Positions 24,929 to 33,858 of a DNA stretch of 54,844 nt are shown here, one piece after another. The position numbers were made by a program, and so were the translations under genes. Under the pieces are notes generated by a model, which was not told the DNA's origin, did no database searches, and was given only the letters and a program-made list of their open reading frames with translations. The stretch comes from Phycisphaerae bacterium. Its GTDB lineage: Bacteria; Planctomycetota; Phycisphaerae; Phycisphaerales; SM1A02. Location: NCBI GenBank assembly GCA_002683195.1, contig NYSW01000109.1, positions 1 through 54,844 of the forward strand, in the 5' to 3' direction. The first letter of the stretch is position 1, and each line of letters starts with the position of its first letter.

Positions 24929-26146
24929 ATGAATCGAAATCAATCTTCATCCCGGCCGTCGATCCTGATGCTCGCCTTCGTCTGGGCCTTTCTCGCGGGC
25001 GTGGTTGAAGCACAGGAAACCGTCCCCGCTTCTCCGGAAGAGGTGGTCGATCGTCCGTGGTGGCGATTCCTAGAGACCGAGCCTCTGCTTCCCGAAACGC
25101 TTGGCGCGAACGGACTCCCGACCGGCTGGGTGTCCGTCGGTGGTGACGCCCGATATGAAATCGAAGTGGGTGAGGACGGCGAAACCATCCTTCGTGGAAT
25201 CGGTGGTGGACCACGTAACACCTTCCTCGTCGATCCTCGAATCACCGGGGACTTCCTCCTTGAATTCGAGGTTCTGATCGATCGAGGAGGAGGGAACTCC
25301 GGCGTGCAGATCCGCAGCGCGGTCGAAACCGATCGCATGTTCGGCTACCAGATCGAAATCGACCCGTCGGAGCGATCCTGGTCCGGAGGGCTGTACGACG
25401 AGGGACGACGAGGATGGCTGGCCTCGCTGGAAGACAGCATCGAGGCAAGGGATTCATTCGTACCCGGCCGCTGGAATCGCTACACGGTGCTTGCCGTCGG
25501 TCCTCGAATCCGGACCTGGATCAACGACGTGCCCGCGGTCGATCACGTCGACTTCATGGATTCACAAGGGCGGATCGGCCTTCAAGTCCACTCTGGTCAT
25601 TGTGATGTGCGCTGGCGACGGCTTCGCATTGCAGACCTTGGCGTTCGCACCCCGAAGAGCGTCATCACACCCGGGAATCTCTCGGGAGTGGATGTGGATC
25701 CCCAGGATGGGATGAAACCCGGCGACGGGAGCTTCGATCCCTCCGTGGAGGGCGTGACGGTGACGGTCACCGAGCCGATGCCGGAAGCACCATCCGGGTT
25801 CGACCTGAGCGCGACCATTCGTCGGGGCGCGGTTCGCATCGAGTTGGGAGATGTCGAGAACGGTCCGGGGTACGTGCTCACCGTCCCGGGACCACTTGGT
25901 CGACCGGGCAAGCCGGGCATGATCCGGATTCGTCGAAGCCCGGACTCGATGCGGGTGTTCGTCGACGATGTACCAATGGTTCCGGGTCCTCCGAATCTCG
26001 AAGGCCCCCTCATGATCTCGATCGAGATCGACGGCGGCACCATCGCGTCGATCCATGAGATGACCGTGACTCCTCCGACCGCATTGGAATCCAGGGCGAT
26101 CGAGGAATGGAAGGCGGCGAAGCTCGAACTTCAGGCCGACCCGTGA
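24929..26146 (+). CDS. Secreted DUF1080 (3-keto-disaccharide hydrolase-like) protein
   Basis: A 405-residue protein with a signal peptide ending near EAQ (MLAFVWAFLAGVVEAQ). Residues about 60-235 match the DUF1080 concanavalin-like fold: GWVSVGGDARYEIEVGEDGE, DFLLEFEVLIDRGGGNSGVQI, EIDPSERSWSGGLYDEGR, and GRIGLQVHSGHCDVRWRRLRI. A second, weaker beta-rich domain (about 275-390) may be a related lectin-like fold. Some family members cleave 3-keto-disaccharides; most are uncharacterised and often lie beside PVC cytochromes in planctomycetes, as here. In-frame codons upstream to 24830 overlap the divergent gene; the ATG at 24929 is supported by the signal peptide and the TATCCT box. Confidence 0.82.
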   Translation: MNRNQSSSRPSILMLAFVWAFLAGVVEAQETVPASPEEVVDRPWWRFLETEPLLPETLGANGLPTGWVSVGGDARYEIEVGEDGETILRGIGGGPRNTFLVDPRITGDFLLEFEVLIDRGGGNSGVQIRSAVETDRMFGYQIEIDPSERSWSGGLYDEGRRGWLASLEDSIEARDSFVPGRWNRYTVLAVGPRIRTWINDVPAVDHVDFMDSQGRIGLQVHSGHCDVRWRRLRIADLGVRTPKSVITPGNLSGVDVDPQDGMKPGDGSFDPSVEGVTVTVTEPMPEAPSGFDLSATIRRGAVRIELGDVENGPGYVLTVPGPLGRPGKPGMIRIRRSPDSMRVFVDDVPMVPGPPNLEGPLMISIEIDGGTIASIHEMTVTPPTALESRAIEEWKAAKLELQADP

Positions 26147-26169
26147 TTCAAGGGCGAAGGTGGTTCAGA

Positions 26170-27105
26170 TCAGCCTGCAACCGATCGAGGCCAGGACGCT
26201 CCGTCGGCCATGACCACTCGATTGCGACCCGTCGTCTTCGCCTGGTAGAGCGCGGTGTCCGCGGTGCTGATCAGCGCCTCGGGTGACGCTGGACCTTCGA
26301 TGCAACTCAGATCCGCCACCCCGAACGATCCGCTGACTCGAACTCCAGGTCGATCGAGCCATTCGATGGCTTCGACTCCGGCGCGATGACGCTCCGCGAC
26401 CTCGGCCGCCTTCTTGATCCCGGTTCCGGGAAGAATGACCGCGAACTCCTCGCCTCCGTACCGACAGGCGACATCCTGGCTGCGACCACTGGTGAGCACC
26501 GCCGCGGTTCGTTCCAGAACCTCGTCGCCGAACGGGTGTCCATGCGTGTCGTTGAGGCTCTTGAAACGATCGAGGTCACAGAGGATCAGTGAAAGCTCGG
26601 TGCCGTGTCGAAGCGCGCCGGAGACCTCGGATGCGAGTCGATCATCGAGATGAGCACGATTCCAGAGTCCGGTGAGACCATCGAGCTGGGCCCGCTGTGA
26701 GAGCATCCGAAGCAATCTCTGGGTTCGAAGCGCCGAGCGAACCCGGGCCCGGAGTTCGGTGACGTCGAATGGTTTCCCGACGAAATCAACCGCCCCCAGA
26801 TCAAGGCCTCGAACCCGATCCATCGTCTCCGCACTCGCGGAAACGAAGATGACGGCGATGTCTCTGGTCTTTGGATCGGCCTTGAGTCGTGCCAGAACCT
26901 CGAAGCCATCGAGATCATCGAGATCGATGTCCAGAAGAATCACTTCTGGAACGAGTTCCTTGGCGACCCGGATCCCTTCTTCCGCCGTCTGCACCGAATG
27001 AAGATCGATACGTTCATGACGAAGGCGGGCTCGGAGGAGTCGGTGAACCAGATCGGAATCATCGATCGCCAACACCCGCGGTCGTTTGGGTTCATCGGTG
27101 GACAT
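26170..27105 (-). CDS. Response regulator with GGDEF diguanylate cyclase domain
   Basis: A 311-residue protein pairing a receiver domain (residues 10-127) with a diguanylate cyclase domain (about 140-305). The receiver has the acidic pair IDDSD, phosphoacceptor Asp59 in VILLDIDLDD, and Lys111 in VGKPF. The cyclase has LDGLTGLWNR, the intact active site YGGEEF (217-221) and an inhibitory I-site RSQD (208-211) five residues before it, so cyclic di-GMP production with product inhibition is expected. The start at 27105 is chosen because the longer frame to 27180 reads back into the upstream Hpt gene. That gene ends 30 bases upstream and probably relays phosphate to it. Confidence 0.93.
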   Translation of the reverse strand: MSTDEPKRPRVLAIDDSDLVHRLLRARLRHERIDLHSVQTAEEGIRVAKELVPEVILLDIDLDDLDGFEVLARLKADPKTRDIAVIFVSASAETMDRVRGLDLGAVDFVGKPFDVTELRARVRSALRTQRLLRMLSQRAQLDGLTGLWNRAHLDDRLASEVSGALRHGTELSLILCDLDRFKSLNDTHGHPFGDEVLERTAAVLTSGRSQDVACRYGGEEFAVILPGTGIKKAAEVAERHRAGVEAIEWLDRPGVRVSGSFGVADLSCIEGPASPEALISTADTALYQAKTTGRNRVVMADGASWPRSVAG

Positions 27106-27134
27106 GTCGACTCCGATGTCGTGGGATTCAGAAG

Positions 27135-27500
27135 TCAATGCTCTTCCGATCTTGGATCGGGTCGTACGGCGGCCCGGCAATTGGCGATCAGATCCTCCAC
27201 CCGTTCGGAGAGCGAAGAGATGGCGGCTTCGTCACCAAGAAGTTCGTATTCGAGTCTGGAAGCCGCATCTCCGATCGGATCGAAGCCGTAGCCGCCCGCA
27301 GAACCCTTGAGTTGGTGGGCGATGCGACGGAGCGCAGCGACGTCCTCTTCCACGAAGGCCTGTCGGATCGAGTCGACCCGGCTCCCGAGTTCATCCACGA
27401 AGAGCACGACGAGATCCTGAAGGTCAGGATCCGATTCGAAGTCACTGTGAATCGGTGAGCGATCGTTGGAAACGGGTTTTGAATCGGATTCAGAGTCCAT
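27135..27500 (-). CDS. Histidine phosphotransfer (Hpt) domain protein
   Basis: A 121-residue single-domain Hpt protein. The helical bundle carries the phosphorylated histidine in RIAHQLKGSAGGYGF (His62), followed by the second helix LSERVEDLIANC. Hpt proteins shuttle phosphate between a hybrid histidine kinase and a response regulator. Its direct downstream neighbour is the response-regulator diguanylate cyclase, 30 bases away on the same strand, so it probably feeds that receiver. No histidine kinase is in the window. The N-terminal 20 residues are polar and probably disordered. Confidence 0.88.
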   Translation of the reverse strand: MDSESDSKPVSNDRSPIHSDFESDPDLQDLVVLFVDELGSRVDSIRQAFVEEDVAALRRIAHQLKGSAGGYGFDPIGDAASRLEYELLGDEAAISSLSERVEDLIANCRAAVRPDPRSEEH

Positions 27501-27690
27501 GGTGGGGTCATCGGCCGGGCGGGCGGCCGGCTTTCGATCGCCAGAGCCTCACTGGAACGTGGATTCGTTCGGGACCTTCATCCTCCGCATGATCGGAATC
27601 ATCGACATGATCCAACCCCGGCCGTGGGTTCGTTACCATGCGGGACCTTGTCCGCTGGCGTGGTTTCGCCTCGTCCGCCGGAGTTTCATC

Positions 27691-28671
27691 ATGCTTCCGA
27701 AGCAGCCGCCCCGTGATGGGCAGCCCGGTTTTCTTTATCTGCCCCCGAATCGCATTCATGGAATCAGCGTCGCGGGCGAGCAGACCACGATCACCATTCC
27801 TGAATTCGATCTGACCTTCGACATGGGCCAGTGCACGCGAGCCAGCCTCGCCACGCCGCTGATCGCCCTGAGCCATGCCCACATGGATCACGTCGGCGGA
27901 CTGCCATATTGGTTCAGCCAGCGGCATTTCCAGAAGTTGGAGGGTGGCCGGGTGGTATGCCATCCCGACATCGTGGAACCGCTTCGTCGAATGCTGTCCT
28001 CCTGGGTCGATGTAGAACGGCAGAAGACACCCCACACGATCGACCCCATCGCTCCGGATGAAGATCTCCCGATTCGACAGGGCGTGGTCCTCCGAGCGAT
28101 CGAAACCCACCACACGTGCCCCAGTCTCGGTTTCGCGGTGGTGGAGAACCGCCGCAAACTTCGAGATCAATACCGGGATCTCCCCCAGAGCGAACTTCGT
28201 CGTCTGCGGAACGAGGGAGAGGACCTCACCTTCGACACCGAAATCCCCCTGATCGCCTACACCGGAGACACCGACCGCGGCGACTTTCTCGAAAGGGACG
28301 AATTTCGGAAAGCGAAAATCGTCATCGCGGAATGCACGTTCCTCGATCCTGATCATCGAGGACGGGCCAGAATCGGGAGGCATCTTCATCTGGACGACAT
28401 TGCCGAGCTTCTTGAAATCTGGGAAGCCGAGCACGTGGTGCTGGTTCATCTTTCTCGAAGAACCCTGGTTTCCGAAGCGCGATCGCGAATCGAAACCCTT
28501 GGTGGCAATGGTGATCGAATCCACCTGCTGATGGATCATCGTTCAAATCGAAAGCGCTACGAAGCCCAGCAGGACGCGGTCGCTACACCAGTCAAGACCG
28601 TTGTCAACGAGGAAGATGCCCCTTCCGATCCGGATTCGCAAAGTTCATCATCCAGTGATGGAACCGGTTGA
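27691..28671 (+). CDS. RNase Z-like MBL-fold nuclease (plant short-form type)
   Basis: A 326-residue metallo-beta-lactamase-fold protein. Metal ligands appear in order: SHAHMDHVGG (62-67), ETHHTCPSLGFAVVE, AYTGDTD and VLVHLSRR, with ECTFLD and RHLHLDDIAEL between. The arrangement follows the short tRNase Z of plants (TRZ1/TRZ2-like), which trims tRNA 3' trailers; the AYTGDT...ECTFLD...HLHLDDI order is distinctive. The frame is open further upstream, but the ATG at 27691 has GGAG seven bases before it and gives a normal N-terminus. The C-terminal 30 residues are Ser/Asp-rich. The -35 of the dnaA promoter overlaps its stop codon. It may act on tRNA or another substrate; the fold is certain. Confidence 0.82.
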   Translation: MLPKQPPRDGQPGFLYLPPNRIHGISVAGEQTTITIPEFDLTFDMGQCTRASLATPLIALSHAHMDHVGGLPYWFSQRHFQKLEGGRVVCHPDIVEPLRRMLSSWVDVERQKTPHTIDPIAPDEDLPIRQGVVLRAIETHHTCPSLGFAVVENRRKLRDQYRDLPQSELRRLRNEGEDLTFDTEIPLIAYTGDTDRGDFLERDEFRKAKIVIAECTFLDPDHRGRARIGRHLHLDDIAELLEIWEAEHVVLVHLSRRTLVSEARSRIETLGGNGDRIHLLMDHRSNRKRYEAQQDAVATPVKTVVNEEDAPSDPDSQSSSSSDGTG

Positions 28672-28696
28672 CGACCGTGGTCGGCGGAATTAGATT
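28668..28696 (+). promoter_or_regulatory. Sigma70-type promoter for dnaA
   Basis: TTGACG (28668-28673), a 17-base spacer and TAGATT (28691-28696) form a good housekeeping promoter. The -35 overlaps the stop codon of the RNase Z gene. The predicted start near 28703 leaves an untranslated leader of about 120 bases before the dnaA ATG, in which I see no DnaA box. Confidence 0.55.
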
Positions 28697-28825
28697 CGAT
28701 CCTCCGACCCTCGGTGGGCATCGAGAATCGGGCAAGTCAGAGTCTGGCGTTCTGGATTGATCTCTAGTCCTTTCGGGGAATTTGAGAACCAACAGCGGCG
28801 CCCATTCAGCGCGGAGACCGTCTAC

Positions 28826-30211
28826 ATGACACGACCTGATCCAGAAATTCGCCGCTCACTGATCGCGTATCTGCGTGCGAATCATCTGGACATGTGTCGG
28901 GCGTGGTTCGATGACATCGAACCGGTGGACCTCTCAAACGGTGTGATGAAGCTCTGTGTTCGCGAGCCGGTTCAATTGCGATACCTCCAGCGATGTTGCG
29001 TGGAACCCTTCACCGAAGCGGCCCAATCGGTCACCGGGCTGCTGGTCGCGGTGCGTTTCGTATCGCCGGAAGAATGCGAAGACGGCGTCACCGAAGCGGT
29101 GAATCCCACGAACCGATATTCCAGCGGGAAGTCCGATTCGGATCAGGATGGCATCGATCTCGCAGCCGAGCAGATGGTCCTCAGTCCTGATTACGTCTTT
29201 GACAACTTCATCGTCGGCCCGGGCAATCGACTCGCCCTGATGGCTGCGAATGCGGTGGCTGAAAAGCCGGGACGGGCCTACAACCCCTACTTCATCCATG
29301 GTGGGGTCGGTCTGGGGAAAACCCACCTCCTGCAGGCGATCTGTCAGCGAATTCTACGTGACCGCCCGGATGCATCGATCTGTTTCATCTCCTGCTCGAC
29401 CTTCATGGATCTCTTTCACGAATGCGTCAAAGCGGGACGGATGCAGGACTTCCGTCATCACTTCCGGACGGCTGACGTCCTGGTGATCGACGACATCCAT
29501 TTCCTGTCCAAGCATGACCAGTCGCAGGAAGAGTTCTTCCACACCTTCAACGCCCTCTACCAGTCGGGTCGCCAGATCGTGCTCAGTTCGGACGCGGCGC
29601 CTTCAGAGATCCCGGATCTTGAAGAACGCCTGGTCAGCCGATTCAATTGTGGCCTGGTGGCCAGGATCGAGCGGCCGTGTTACGAAACCAGGGTTGCGAT
29701 CATCAAGGCGAAGGCCTCTCTTCATGACCTCCAGCTGCCCGATGACGTCCCGGCGTACATCGCAGCCCGTCTCGACAGCAATATTCGCGAGCTCGAAGGG
29801 GCCTTGACCAAGATTCGAGGCTTCGCCCTTGCCGAGAACGAGCCCATCTCGCTCGAACTGGCCAAAAGAGCCCTCGCGGACGATCCCGCCCGTAATTCGG
29901 GTGGAGACTCCGCCGCGCCTTCGATCCAGGCCATCATCGAGTCGGTGACCCGGTATTACGACGTGAAGCTCACTGATCTGCTGAGCAAGCGGCGTCACAA
30001 GTCGATCACCGTCCCCCGACAGATCTGCATGTGGCTCGCACGGCGACACACCAGATTCAGCCTTGAAGAGATCGGTGGGTACTTCGGTGGACGTGACCAC
30101 ACCACCGTCATGCACGCCATTCGAGCGATCAATCGACGCCGGGATGAGGATTCCTCATTCAGCGACGACATCGATCGCCTCGAGAGTGCGGTCCTGGAAC
30201 GCCAGGGCTGA
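28826..30211 (+). CDS. dnaA: Chromosomal replication initiator protein DnaA
   Basis: DnaA binds origin boxes, melts the origin and loads helicase. The 461-residue protein has a domain I (about 1-85), a short variable linker, the AAA+ core with Walker A HGGVGLGKTHLL, Walker B VLVIDDIHFL and the arginine-finger box LVSRFNCGLV, and a C-terminal DNA-binding domain with the signature GGRDHTTVMHAIRAI. The frame can be extended to 28757, but the ATG at 28826 gives the usual N-terminus. The gene is not followed by dnaN; a gene-free region with DnaA-box-like sequences comes next, then convergent fpg. Confidence 0.96.
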   Translation: MTRPDPEIRRSLIAYLRANHLDMCRAWFDDIEPVDLSNGVMKLCVREPVQLRYLQRCCVEPFTEAAQSVTGLLVAVRFVSPEECEDGVTEAVNPTNRYSSGKSDSDQDGIDLAAEQMVLSPDYVFDNFIVGPGNRLALMAANAVAEKPGRAYNPYFIHGGVGLGKTHLLQAICQRILRDRPDASICFISCSTFMDLFHECVKAGRMQDFRHHFRTADVLVIDDIHFLSKHDQSQEEFFHTFNALYQSGRQIVLSSDAAPSEIPDLEERLVSRFNCGLVARIERPCYETRVAIIKAKASLHDLQLPDDVPAYIAARLDSNIRELEGALTKIRGFALAENEPISLELAKRALADDPARNSGGDSAAPSIQAIIESVTRYYDVKLTDLLSKRRHKSITVPRQICMWLARRHTRFSLEEIGGYFGGRDHTTVMHAIRAINRRRDEDSSFSDDIDRLESAVLERQG

Positions 30212-30336
30212 TCTTTGGCGTCGCTTCGTCGGAACGACCCTCCTGACATCCAAATGAAAGCCATCCTCTTTCAAGCCGGGGATGGTTTTCGTTCGGGACC
30301 GAACGCCACGGAGTCATGGCCTCTCCAAAGCCAGAT

Positions 30337-30359
30337 CTATCCACAAAGCATGTGGAAAA
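30337..30359. promoter_or_regulatory. Pair of inverted DnaA boxes
   Basis: CTATCCACA on the plus strand and TTTTCCACA on the minus strand, separated by five bases. The second matches the TTWTNCACA consensus fully; the first differs at one base. Confidence 0.6.
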
Positions 30360-30559
30360 AGCGCTGGCCCACCCGACGCTTCACGAGTGCCCCGCGGCGC
30401 TTTCTCTGGGGAGAACATCGGAATCGAACCAACAGACGAGTTGGCGATCGCGCCCGCGAAGTTCAACGGACTGGCGCGACAATCAATTGACAAGAGACCC
30501 ACCCCAAGGGTGTGACTCAAGCCCATTGATCATAAACACTTAAGTTGCCATGCCCCTGG

Positions 30560-30604
30560 ATATCCACAGACCGGCGCCTCTAATACTAAGAAGAAGAATA
30601 AAGA
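30560..30604 (+). promoter_or_regulatory. DnaA box plus candidate DnaA-trio tract
   Basis: ATATCCACA (30560-30568), then 12 GC-rich bases, then TAA TAC TAA GAA GAA GAA TAA from 30581. Every triplet has A in the middle, as in the DnaA-trio element where DnaA begins strand opening in other bacteria. The order of box, GC-rich spacer and trios matches that basal unwinding architecture. Confidence 0.55.
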
Positions 30605-30722
30605 ACCTCTTTCTTCCCTAGGAAGGGCCTTTCGGTTGCCTGGTCACCCTGTGTGCCCATTGTGGACAGCAATCAATCGTTGAATCCTGATCACCCAAGA
30701 GGCACTGTGGAAGCACCGTTGC

Positions 30723-31583
30723 TCAGAAGGAGCCTGAAGCCTGGCAGGAGGGGCAGAAGGTGGTGGAACGAGCCGCGAGTCGAATCTCCTGAAGCGAGCC
30801 GTCACAGGCACTGCACGGCTGTCCTGACCGACCATAGACCTGATGAGACGATCGATAGTCACCCTCCACCCCCTCGGGCAATCGGTGATCGCGAATCGTC
30901 GAACCACCAGCATCGATTGCTGCGGACAAGATTGTCCGGATTGCTCGAGCAAGTCGGTCGGAGGCTTGGCGATCAAGATCCGAACCGGGAGTCTCGGGGT
31001 GGATCCGGGCTCGAAACAGGGCTTCGTCGGCGTAGATGTTGCCAACTCCCGCCAGCACGGCCTGATCAAGCAGCGCGACTTTCACCGCTCGACGGGTTCG
31101 GCCGAGCTGGGTGTGGAGCGCCTGGCCATCGATTTCCGTCGCTTCGGGGCCGAGGTTGGCCAGGAGCCGGTTCTGCAGGTCTCGTTCATCTCGAACCAGG
31201 TGGACGCCGCCGAATCGCCGAGGGTCGACGAACGCGACCCGAACCGTGTCGCCGGCCACCCCCTCGAAGGCCCAGACCACGTGGCGGTGGGGTGGGACCG
31301 AGCGTGTTCGTCCAACGGAGAGATCCAATCGCCCCGACATCCCGAGACGAATCACCAGTCCGCCACCTCCGCCAAATCGGACCAGGAGCTGTTTTCCTCG
31401 GCGATCGACCCCTTTGATTCGGAGCCCTTCCCCGAGCGAAGCCGGAGTCAGGCGGCCTCGTCGGCGACCATCCAGACCACGAACCACGTCTCGTCTGGCG
31501 ACGGTGACCCGACTGATCTCCCGCCCGATCATCACGGGCGCGAGTACCTGGCGGATCGCTTCGACTTCGGGGAGTTCCGGCAT
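30723..31583 (-). CDS. mutM: Formamidopyrimidine-DNA glycosylase
   Basis: Removes oxidised purines such as 8-oxoguanine and nicks the abasic site. The 286-residue protein starts MPELPEVEAIRQVL with the catalytic Pro2 and Glu3, has the conserved Lys in RGKQLLVRF, LGMSGRL, GVGNIYADEALF, and a C-terminal zinc finger CSACDG...FCPSC. All family landmarks are present and the length is normal. It is transcribed toward the putative origin and convergent with dnaA. Its ATG is about 150 bases from the divergent MoxR gene. Confidence 0.95.
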   Translation of the reverse strand: MPELPEVEAIRQVLAPVMIGREISRVTVARRDVVRGLDGRRRGRLTPASLGEGLRIKGVDRRGKQLLVRFGGGGGLVIRLGMSGRLDLSVGRTRSVPPHRHVVWAFEGVAGDTVRVAFVDPRRFGGVHLVRDERDLQNRLLANLGPEATEIDGQALHTQLGRTRRAVKVALLDQAVLAGVGNIYADEALFRARIHPETPGSDLDRQASDRLARAIRTILSAAIDAGGSTIRDHRLPEGVEGDYRSSHQVYGRSGQPCSACDGSLQEIRLAARSTTFCPSCQASGSF

Positions 31584-31734
31584 GTGGATGACTTCGTTCG
31601 ATCGACCTTCATGGGTTCGATCGGTTCGGGGCGGCGAGGGGCGGGACTATACTCGCCCGAGTGCCCGTTTCCGCGTCGGGTCACACTCTGGCGGACCCCG
31701 GTCCGACGTCTTCAACGCCGGATCTGGAACCCGA

Positions 31735-32796
31735 ATGTCCGAATCATCACTGCATCAGGAAGACCCGGTCGCCGCCGCCACGGCGGTTCGAGAGATCGCC
31801 GACCAAATCAGAAGTGAAGTCGGAAAGGTCATCGTCGGCCAGGAAGAGGTGGTCGAGGAGGTTCTGCTCGCGATCTTCTGCGGCGGTCACGCGATCATCG
31901 AAGGCGTTCCAGGTCTCGCCAAGACCCTGCTCGTCCACACCCTGGCCAGCACGCTCGGTCTCGACTTCTCCCGAATCCAGTTCACACCGGACCTCATGCC
32001 GACGGACATGACCGGGACCGAGGTGATCGAGGAGGACAAGTCGACCGGACGTCGGGAGCTCCGATTCGTTCCGGGTCCGATCTTCGCCAACGTCATTCTC
32101 GCGGACGAGATCAATCGGACGCCGCCCAAGACCCAGGGTGCACTGCTCGAAGCGATGCAGGAACGACAAGTCACGGTCGGGGGTGAGACCCACATCCTGC
32201 CCGAACCCTTCTTCGTTCTGGCGACTCAGAATCCGATCGAACAGGAAGGCACCTACCCGCTTCCAGAAGCGCAACTCGACCGATTCATGTTCAACATCCG
32301 GATCGGCTATCCAACCGAGCAGGACGAACTGGCAATCGTCCAGAAGACCACGGCCGAATCCAACGCCTCGGTCTCGTCGCTTCTTTCCGCCGTGGATTGT
32401 CTGCGGATCCAGCAGCTGGTGAGGCAGGTCCCCATCGCCGATCACGTCGCTCGGTACGCCCTTCGACTGGTTCGATCCACACGGGTTCGTGAGTCACGAG
32501 AAGACAAACCGGAAATCGTCCGGAACTACCTTGCCTGGGGTGCCGGTCCGAGGGCGAGCCAGTTCCTGGTGTTGGCCGCGAAGGCCCGCGCCCTGCTCAT
32601 CGGCGCGACCCACGTGACTCCCGAACTGGTCAAGTCCGTGGCCATGCCGGTCATGAGACACCGGATCATCGCCAACTTCAACGCCGAGGCCGACGGAATC
32701 ACCACCGACGACGTGGTGCAGCGTCTGCTCGAGATCACGCCGGTGGACGATGCGGATCCGTCGACGCGTTCGACCCTCGATTCGGTCACTCGCTGA
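31735..32796 (+). CDS. MoxR-family AAA+ ATPase
   Basis: A 353-residue AAA+ ATPase with Walker A GVPGLAKT, Walker B VILADEINRTPPKTQ, sensor region FVLATQNPIEQEGTYPLPEAQ and DRFMFNI, all typical of MoxR. MoxR proteins act as chaperone-like ATPases for partner proteins with VWA domains; the downstream DUF58, BatA-like and VWA genes are the standard partners. It heads a long unit running at least to 45218. A TATACT box at 31648-31653 may be the promoter -10, giving a leader of about 75 bases. The ATG at 31735 is used because the longer open frame overlaps the divergent fpg gene. Confidence 0.94.
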   Translation: MSESSLHQEDPVAAATAVREIADQIRSEVGKVIVGQEEVVEEVLLAIFCGGHAIIEGVPGLAKTLLVHTLASTLGLDFSRIQFTPDLMPTDMTGTEVIEEDKSTGRRELRFVPGPIFANVILADEINRTPPKTQGALLEAMQERQVTVGGETHILPEPFFVLATQNPIEQEGTYPLPEAQLDRFMFNIRIGYPTEQDELAIVQKTTAESNASVSSLLSAVDCLRIQQLVRQVPIADHVARYALRLVRSTRVRESREDKPEIVRNYLAWGAGPRASQFLVLAAKARALLIGATHVTPELVKSVAMPVMRHRIIANFNAEADGITTDDVVQRLLEITPVDDADPSTRSTLDSVTR

Positions 32797-32865
32797 TCCA
32801 TCCACCCGGTCGGGTCCGAACGCTTCGGTCCCTTTCGTCCGTCGTCGTGATTCCCGGAGATTCCG

Positions 32866-33858
32866 TTGCCCGATCCCGCTCCCGCCCCTGGTTCCGGCGG
32901 ACTTCGCGCCGAACAATATCTGGCTCCCGAGACGATCGGGCAGCTGGGTACGTTCGAGTTGCGGGCGAGGATGATCGCCGAAGGCGTGATGAGCGGGATG
33001 CACCGGTCCCCGTATCAGGGGCTTGCGGTGGAATTCGCACAGCACCGGCAATACGTGCCGGGTGATGATCTGCGACACCTTGATTGGAAGGTGTTCGGGC
33101 GAAGCGACAAGCTTCATCTGAAGCAGTACCAACAGGAGACCAATCTTGATGTGATGATCCTCGTCGATGCCTCGGCATCGATGCGGTTCGGAACGCTCGA
33201 GGTGAAGCAGGGCTGGGGTGGCACCAACGCCTCGAAGATCGCGTCGACCTGGACCAAGTACGACCACGCGACCGCGGTCGCGGCAGCCCTCTGCTATCTC
33301 GCGCTGCAGCAGCGGGATCGGGTCGGACTCGCCCTCTTCGCGGACGGTCTTCGTGATCAGGTTCGTCGATCCAACGCCCGAGACACCTGGCGAAGAGTGG
33401 TCCGAACCCTCGCCGGGGATCCGGTTGAAGACGCCACCGACCTGGTCAAGGTCGCCGAACAGGCGATGGCCCTGGCCACCAACCGATCCCTCTTCGTGAT
33501 GATCAGCGACTTCCTGGCGCCCACCGACTCGGTTCGGGACGCGATCGCGAGACTTCGTCACCGTCGTCACGACGTACTGCTGCTTCAGGTTCTTGATCGA
33601 CAGGAACTTCGTTTCGATTACGACGATCCGGCACCGTTCGAGGGGCTCGAGGGTGAAGGTCGCATCCCCGTCGATCCACGGACGATTCGCGAGGACTACC
33701 TGGCGGCCATGACCCGTCATTGCGCCGAGCTCGAGCGAATCGCCCGAAGCCACGACTACGACTACCTTCGACTCGACACCCACGGCTCGGTCGGACCCGC
33801 GATCGCAGCCATGCTCGGACGTCGCAAGATGCTCTCCAAGGGTGGAGGAGGTCGATGA
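32866..33858 (+). CDS. DUF58 protein with VWA-like domain
   Basis: A 330-residue protein with the DUF58 signature region RQYVPGDDLRHLDWKVFGRS followed by a VWA-like fold whose metal-site motif is VDASASM. It is usually found directly after MoxR and thought to be its target or adaptor. The start is a TTG at 32866, with GGAG eight bases upstream; no ATG gives a full N-terminal domain. It follows the MoxR gene by 69 bases, and its stop overlaps the next ATG by four bases. Cytoplasmic, with no membrane segment seen. Confidence 0.9.
   Translation: MPDPAPAPGSGGLRAEQYLAPETIGQLGTFELRARMIAEGVMSGMHRSPYQGLAVEFAQHRQYVPGDDLRHLDWKVFGRSDKLHLKQYQQETNLDVMILVDASASMRFGTLEVKQGWGGTNASKIASTWTKYDHATAVAAALCYLALQQRDRVGLALFADGLRDQVRRSNARDTWRRVVRTLAGDPVEDATDLVKVAEQAMALATNRSLFVMISDFLAPTDSVRDAIARLRHRRHDVLLLQVLDRQELRFDYDDPAPFEGLEGEGRIPVDPRTIREDYLAAMTRHCAELERIARSHDYDYLRLDTHGSVGPAIAAMLGRRKMLSKGGGGR

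Larger units (their letters stand above)
30212..30722. other. Putative chromosomal replication origin (oriC)
   Basis: A 511-base gene-free stretch directly behind dnaA. DnaA-box-like sequences are CTATCCACA (30337-30345), TTTTCCACA on the minus strand (30351-30359), ATATCCACA (30560-30568) and a weaker CTGTCCACA on the minus strand (30661-30669). An AT-rich tract with A-centred triplets follows the third box at 30581-30604, after a 12-base GC-rich spacer. The region around 30525-30550 is also AT-rich. A 16-base palindrome lies at 30290-30305. These features and the position next to dnaA support an origin. Confidence 0.7.

Noticed and set aside
30416..30450. GGTTCGATTCC on the minus strand, resembling a tRNA T-arm
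   Set aside because: No acceptor, D-arm or anticodon stem could be paired around it.
31661..32011. GTG-start frame seven bases after TATACT, before MoxR
   Set aside because: It is out of frame with MoxR and its Arg/Ser-rich product has no domain; TATACT is better read as the MoxR promoter.
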